A DNA stretch of 64,000 nucleotides from contig JALLLS010000021.1 in assembly GCA_025094145.1 (NCBI GenBank), forward strand, positions 62,001-126,000. The letters are read 5' to 3'. This DNA comes from Spinellus fusiger. Taxonomy: Eukaryota; Mucoromycota; Mucoromycetes; Mucorales; Phycomycetaceae. Each line of letters starts with the position of its first letter. Position 1 is the stretch's first letter. Position numbers and translations under genes: made by a program. The notes beneath the pieces are model-generated. The model did no database searches and had not been told where the DNA came from. It was given only the letters and a program-made list of their open reading frames with translations. Positions 59,391 to 64,000 of the stretch are shown here, in pieces.

Positions 59391-62300
59391 ACAATTTGTG
59401 TGCAGTTTCTATTTCCCTTGTTTCTCTGGACCCGTAGTTTACAAAGAAGACCCTTTTGCCAACAAAGAAAGAAGAAGAAGGAGAAGAAGAAAAAGGCAAC
59501 AACTCCAAGACGAGGCTTAAGAAATGATGAGGAAAATAAAAAATAAAATAGAATGGAGATGGAAAAACGCAGTCGTCTATTTTCTTGGGCTTAAAAGGGT
59601 GTCAAGGGTAGAACTGACGAGTCACTCGGGAAGGGGAAGGGCGGAGAAAACAACCAGTGATGCTGCGGTGTTGTTTTTTATTTCCCCTCAGAGGGTCTGC
59701 TCTCTTAATAATTCAATGTCCGAAGTGTGTTGCTGCTGTGTCTCTCTCCAATGTCTTGCTCTCTCTTGTTCTCTCTTGTCTGTGTCTGATAAAAAAGGCA
59801 CTGAAATAACCGCCACTGTGGACTGTGGAATATAATTGGATAGGATCACTACTCATAAAGCATGTTTCCTTCTACAGTGGCCATGGACAACGCATAATGC
59901 TCATGCAAATGACACAATTCCGATCAACCATTCGAAATATATTTATATAATGGTGGGGGTAGGGGTGGATACTAGAGAATAGCTACAAAAACAGAAACAA
60001 AAACACACTCAATAGGGAATCATCAGAGAATCAGTGCACATCAACAAAGATAGCACCAAAACAGGAGGAGAATGGACCAAGTCAGTCAGTCAGTCAGTCA
60101 GTCAGTCAATAGAGACACATTGGAAGCATGACTAATTCGGAGATGGTAAGTGGCAGTGAGATGACCTGGACTGAGCACAAGGTAAAATAGGTTATCATTG
60201 GGTTTGTATTATGAGGCATGGAATATTACCTCTCTACTGTCTGTTATTGGGCCATGCAATAAAGAGATAGATGTTTGAAGAGTAAACTGTAGATTTCATT
60301 CAGAATGACAATAGACTACACATGAATAAACAAAGGTGTTCTGTAGAGTGGAGAGCTCACGTCTAACAGCCCTAGCAAACTCAGGGATGAAGAGTGAAAG
60401 AGGTTGGACGTGTACAAAGTAGATGTAGATTGTTTATCTTCCAATGAAAAGTTAAACTGGTATTCCAGTGGTGTATGACCCTAAAATATAGAAGGATGGA
60501 CTGATGTTGGTGTTGATCTCCTTCCAAGAGTGTAGACATCTGGTATTCAATAGGTGGACGGGGATGTATTTATCAGGGTACATCTCTCTAATCCCTCTCT
60601 ACTGGTCAACCTGTCTATCCACACTACTGAAGAAGAATTGGAGACCACAAAGGAGAGCCAACATCATGGGTCGCTCTGTGCAGTATCAGGAATAATCTAA
60701 TAAAGTATAGCTGACAAGATAAAAGATATTCCAAGAGGCATTGGTCTCCTTTATCAAATAATAGTTAATACTTCTGATACCAAGTCCATTCTCAGTGTAG
60801 AGAATAACACATACGAGAAGAATGTCTTCAAATGGTATAGAGTGTAGATAGAGGGAAGTGGGCTATTCTTTGCCCACCGATCCTAGTATCAGAATAAGAC
60901 ATCTATGGCTCAGTATCAGCCATACTATCAGACATACCACTAGACACAGGGCTTCATAGTAAATAACAGTCCATGCCATGACAAGGTAACATCAAAAATA
61001 GAGAACAAAATAAGTGCCAATCTGCAAAAGAAAAAGAAAACAACGAGAAAGACAGTCCATCTGTCAGCTCAAGACAGTCTCATTGACATGAACTCTTATG
61101 ATAGTCAAAAGATTGGAGTTTCCAGAAAGAAGATAAACTAGGATACTTACCTATAACCTGTTTATTATCACTATCAGTGTTATTACTATTATTACTATTA
61201 TTATAGGAAATAGAATACTATAGGTGGTAGGCTACTCCTATATAGAATATAAACACACTACACAAATAGAATCACTAGGACATGGTTCAAAACAGAGTTA
61301 GTAGGAGTAATGTTTATGCACAGAGTATCCGAAAGAATAGTTTCCTTGTGTAAAAAGATAGGCATTTGGGTTTTTAGATAACATCACAGTATTAGTCATT
61401 AAGGAGAAGAGTGCATAGAATAGAGCCAAAGGATCTTCCACCTCTTGAATGGTATTGCCATTTGTCTTTGATAAATCCACGGACTTTTATGATATATCCA
61501 ATAGTAAAATACTTGTTGAATGATGAGATAAAGAAACAAATAAAGAGTTGAATTGAGTGATCTAACAATGGAATGAGAACTGTAGTTGTGGAAGAAGAAA
61601 AGATATTCTCTTTTCTCCTTCTTTTCTACTTTATTTCTGTATGTGCATGTATTTCTACCTGAATCATAAGAAGTATAAAGTACTACAGATACACCTATCT
61701 TATCAAAGCACATTATTAGCGTACTAAGAAGAATGAAGTGTAGGTCTAATTGTATAAGTGTCTTTATCATTAAGATAGAAATGGACAAGCAAACTCAACT
61801 CATAAAGAAACCAGCACTCTTGAACATTAAATGATATATAACTGAACATATTACTCTTATTTTTGTTTGTTTTTGCTTGTTTGTTTATTATTTCCACGGA
61901 TCAGTTTTAATCAAACCTGACAAATAAACAACACGATTTACTCATTGAACTTACCCTAGACGTTCAAAGCTATTCACTTGTTGAGAATAGGGAACAGTAA
62001 CACAAATAAGAACACATTAAAAATACACTTTCTCATTTTCATCTATTATTTATTTTATTTTGTCTTTTCTTCAGAAAAAATAACAAGCACATCTACACTA
62101 GAATGCACTTATTTATCATAACAAAATAAATGTGTTAATAAAAGAAAATAAATTAGAAGAAACTTGTCCAGCGTAAAATGACGTAGTAACTCGGTAACAA
62201 AAAGGCTGCACTTTGTATCAAATACTCCCACGCCAACGACAGGTCAACTTGAGTCACCGTGATGAATATAATCTATACATAGAAATAAACATACATAAAG

Positions 62301-64000
62301 TAATACAATGTTCAAATGTAAATCAACTGAAAAAGAAAAAAAGAAAAAAGAAAAAAGGTATAGATTGTAATGTCTATAGTAAGCCATTCCTTTCTTCTTC
62401 TTTCAATAGGTTCCTTACAGCTACTGGTAAGACAGAAAGAAAGAGATGGTTGGCTACAGATACACCATAGAATCAACATGCAAATAATTTATATTTTTGT
62501 ATTTCCCATTAAAGAATAAGCCTATCTATGCAGTCAGTGATACCATTCATAAAAAGGATCGTCAGGAAATAATAATAAAGCAGTGGCAGTTAACAGGAAA
62601 TAAATCAGGTGATAACAGAGGCATGACGATGGAATATAAGGTTCTATAAAATAGACTGCAGTGTTATCTTTTTGAAGGGTAATTACCAAAGAAAGAGGGA
62701 GAAAACAAAACAATGGGTCATTTTACAGAGCATGACTTGTACAGAATGTTGTAAAACAATACTGGTTGACAAATAACCAGAAATATACAATAGATAGACC
62801 TTTATATTCCGAAAATGGTCAGAAGTTCATAGTAAATTAATAAAAAGACGATGGAATAATAGTATCTGATACATATCAAAAAGTAGACAATAGAGACATA
62901 TGGACAAAATAAAACAGTATTTTTGTAGTGCAAGTGAAGATGGAGATGAAGATGGAGATGGTGAGAGAGAAGAGAGAAGAGGTTATGTAAACTAACTTGC
63001 TTATTGAAAATATTAATGTAAACAGGTATAGTGAGCTAGTTCAGTGAGATCACTTGATACAATTATAGTTCAGGAACAGACTTCACCTTAGTGTTAACAT
63101 TAAAAAAAGAAAGTTATAGGGCAAGGTTATTTAATATAGCCAGTAATCCTCGAGCAGATGGTTTCCAAGTGAGATGATAGAATTAAACATAAACACATAG
63201 AATCTAAATATGTTATATTGACTCTCTTCCAATGAATAGTTTAAGACGATGAGAATTCACAAACAAAGAAGTAGTGTAGGACACATCCCTCGAGTGCCAC
63301 ACTCAATATTATACAGCCATATAAAATTCAGTCCTCATTTTATTTGCACAATTGATAGAATTATTCAGGCTTATTTTTATAATAAACTAAGATCTCCCTG
63401 TCTGAGACAGATATTGATCATAAAGGTTGTGTTCCTTATATACTATGCTATTATAAGCAGGTTTACTATAATGTCTGTAGTCTTTTCTCTTGTTGGTAAG
63501 GTGCTTCCATTTATGTTTTCCTTTTGGTTGTTGATCTTCTTATGATACTTGATTTTGATATAGCATAAGAGCCTTCCGAGCAAAGGCAACTTCTTGAAGA
63601 CATGACCGATACATCCTAAAAGTCTTTAGTAAAGTCTCATCTTTCCAATGAGAATATAAAGTAATTGGTACACAATGTATAATAAAGTTATTTTTAAGTG
63701 AAATAGTTACCTATTGCTAAAATAAATAAAAGGTAGTGATGAAGCAATCATAGAAATTAAAATGCTTTTTCTTTATCTCTATTTCTTTCTGGAGGCATAA
63801 TTTATTTTTTGAAGAATTGAAACGAAAACAAAATATAAAAGTAGAAAGGAAGCCTTTCTTTTTAAATAGCATTCTAATTTATCAGTATAAATAGAAATAG
63901 AAATTAATCAACAATAAATACATATCATTTATTCAGTGTACCTAGGTTAGAGATACTCTATTGTTTTAAGAAAAAGAGTCAAGAAGTATTATTGCTCCAA
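59391..64000. other. 4.6-kb region without a supported gene
   Basis: 59391-59870 is the presumed Atg13 promoter and leader, rich in purine and pyrimidine tracts. Beyond it I find only short frames without motifs on both strands. Visible structures are a CAGT tetranucleotide repeat at 60086-60111 and TTA/TAC trinucleotide runs near 61180-61205. Genes without recognisable exons, or noncoding RNA genes, cannot be excluded. Confidence 0.5.
60086..60111. repeat. CAGT tetranucleotide repeat
   Basis: About six and a half units of CAGT. Confidence 0.9.

Noticed and set aside
63249..63545. 98-codon frame near the right end as a membrane protein gene
   Set aside because: Hydrophobic text arises from AT-rich DNA; no motif, partner exon or codon-use signal.

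Overview
The window is nuclear DNA from a filamentous fungus, most likely an early-diverging Mucoromycota (Mucorales-like) species. The reasons are AT-rich gaps full of microsatellites, compact genes with many 36-120 bp GT-AG introns, at least two GC-AG introns, and ordinary fungal gene families (Atg13, urease, Sse1-type Hsp110, CipC/DUF3759, UNC-93-like MFS, Syo1/HEATR3). No bacterial operon, rRNA or CRISPR array is visible. The genus is inferred from style only.

Layout. 1-5.4 kb is gene-poor and carries one copy of a dispersed repeat. 5.4-16.7 kb is a gene-rich island: an F-box/WD40 protein, a signal-peptide membrane protein with a GC-AG intron, an Hsp110 (minus), a second copy of the dispersed repeat with terminal inverted repeats, and a urease (minus) whose reading frame is broken by one base at its nickel-binding His-x-His. 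16.7-33.2 kb is a transposon graveyard: two Tc1/mariner pseudogenes, a Helitron remnant, a nearly intact two-ORF LINE whose ORFs overlap by ATGA, the 3' end of a related LINE in opposite orientation, and an eight-exon unknown gene whose ends recur elsewhere in the window. 35.4-38.1 kb holds a 4'-phosphopantetheinyl transferase and a UBTD-like ubiquitin-domain protein with an acylation-type N-terminus.

38.9-48.6 kb is again accessory: a second Helitron remnant with the same internal deletion, a decayed TnpB/Fanzor-type zinc-ribbon fragment, two small CipC-like genes from a segmental duplication (each with its start codon split by an intron), a decayed LINE, and a 379-bp inverted repeat with no mismatch between its arms. 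49.2-59.4 kb is a second gene island, all on the minus strand: an UNC-93-like transporter, a 13-exon Syo1/HEATR3 ribosome-assembly protein and a 10-exon Atg13. 59.4-64 kb shows no gene I can support.

The host genes do not form one pathway; they are ordinary, independently transcribed genes (nitrogen release, autophagy initiation, protein folding, ribosomal protein import, carrier-protein activation). The most unusual material is in the mobile and duplicated segments. Exon models were built by eye from splice signals, reading-frame continuity and family resemblance; no search was run.
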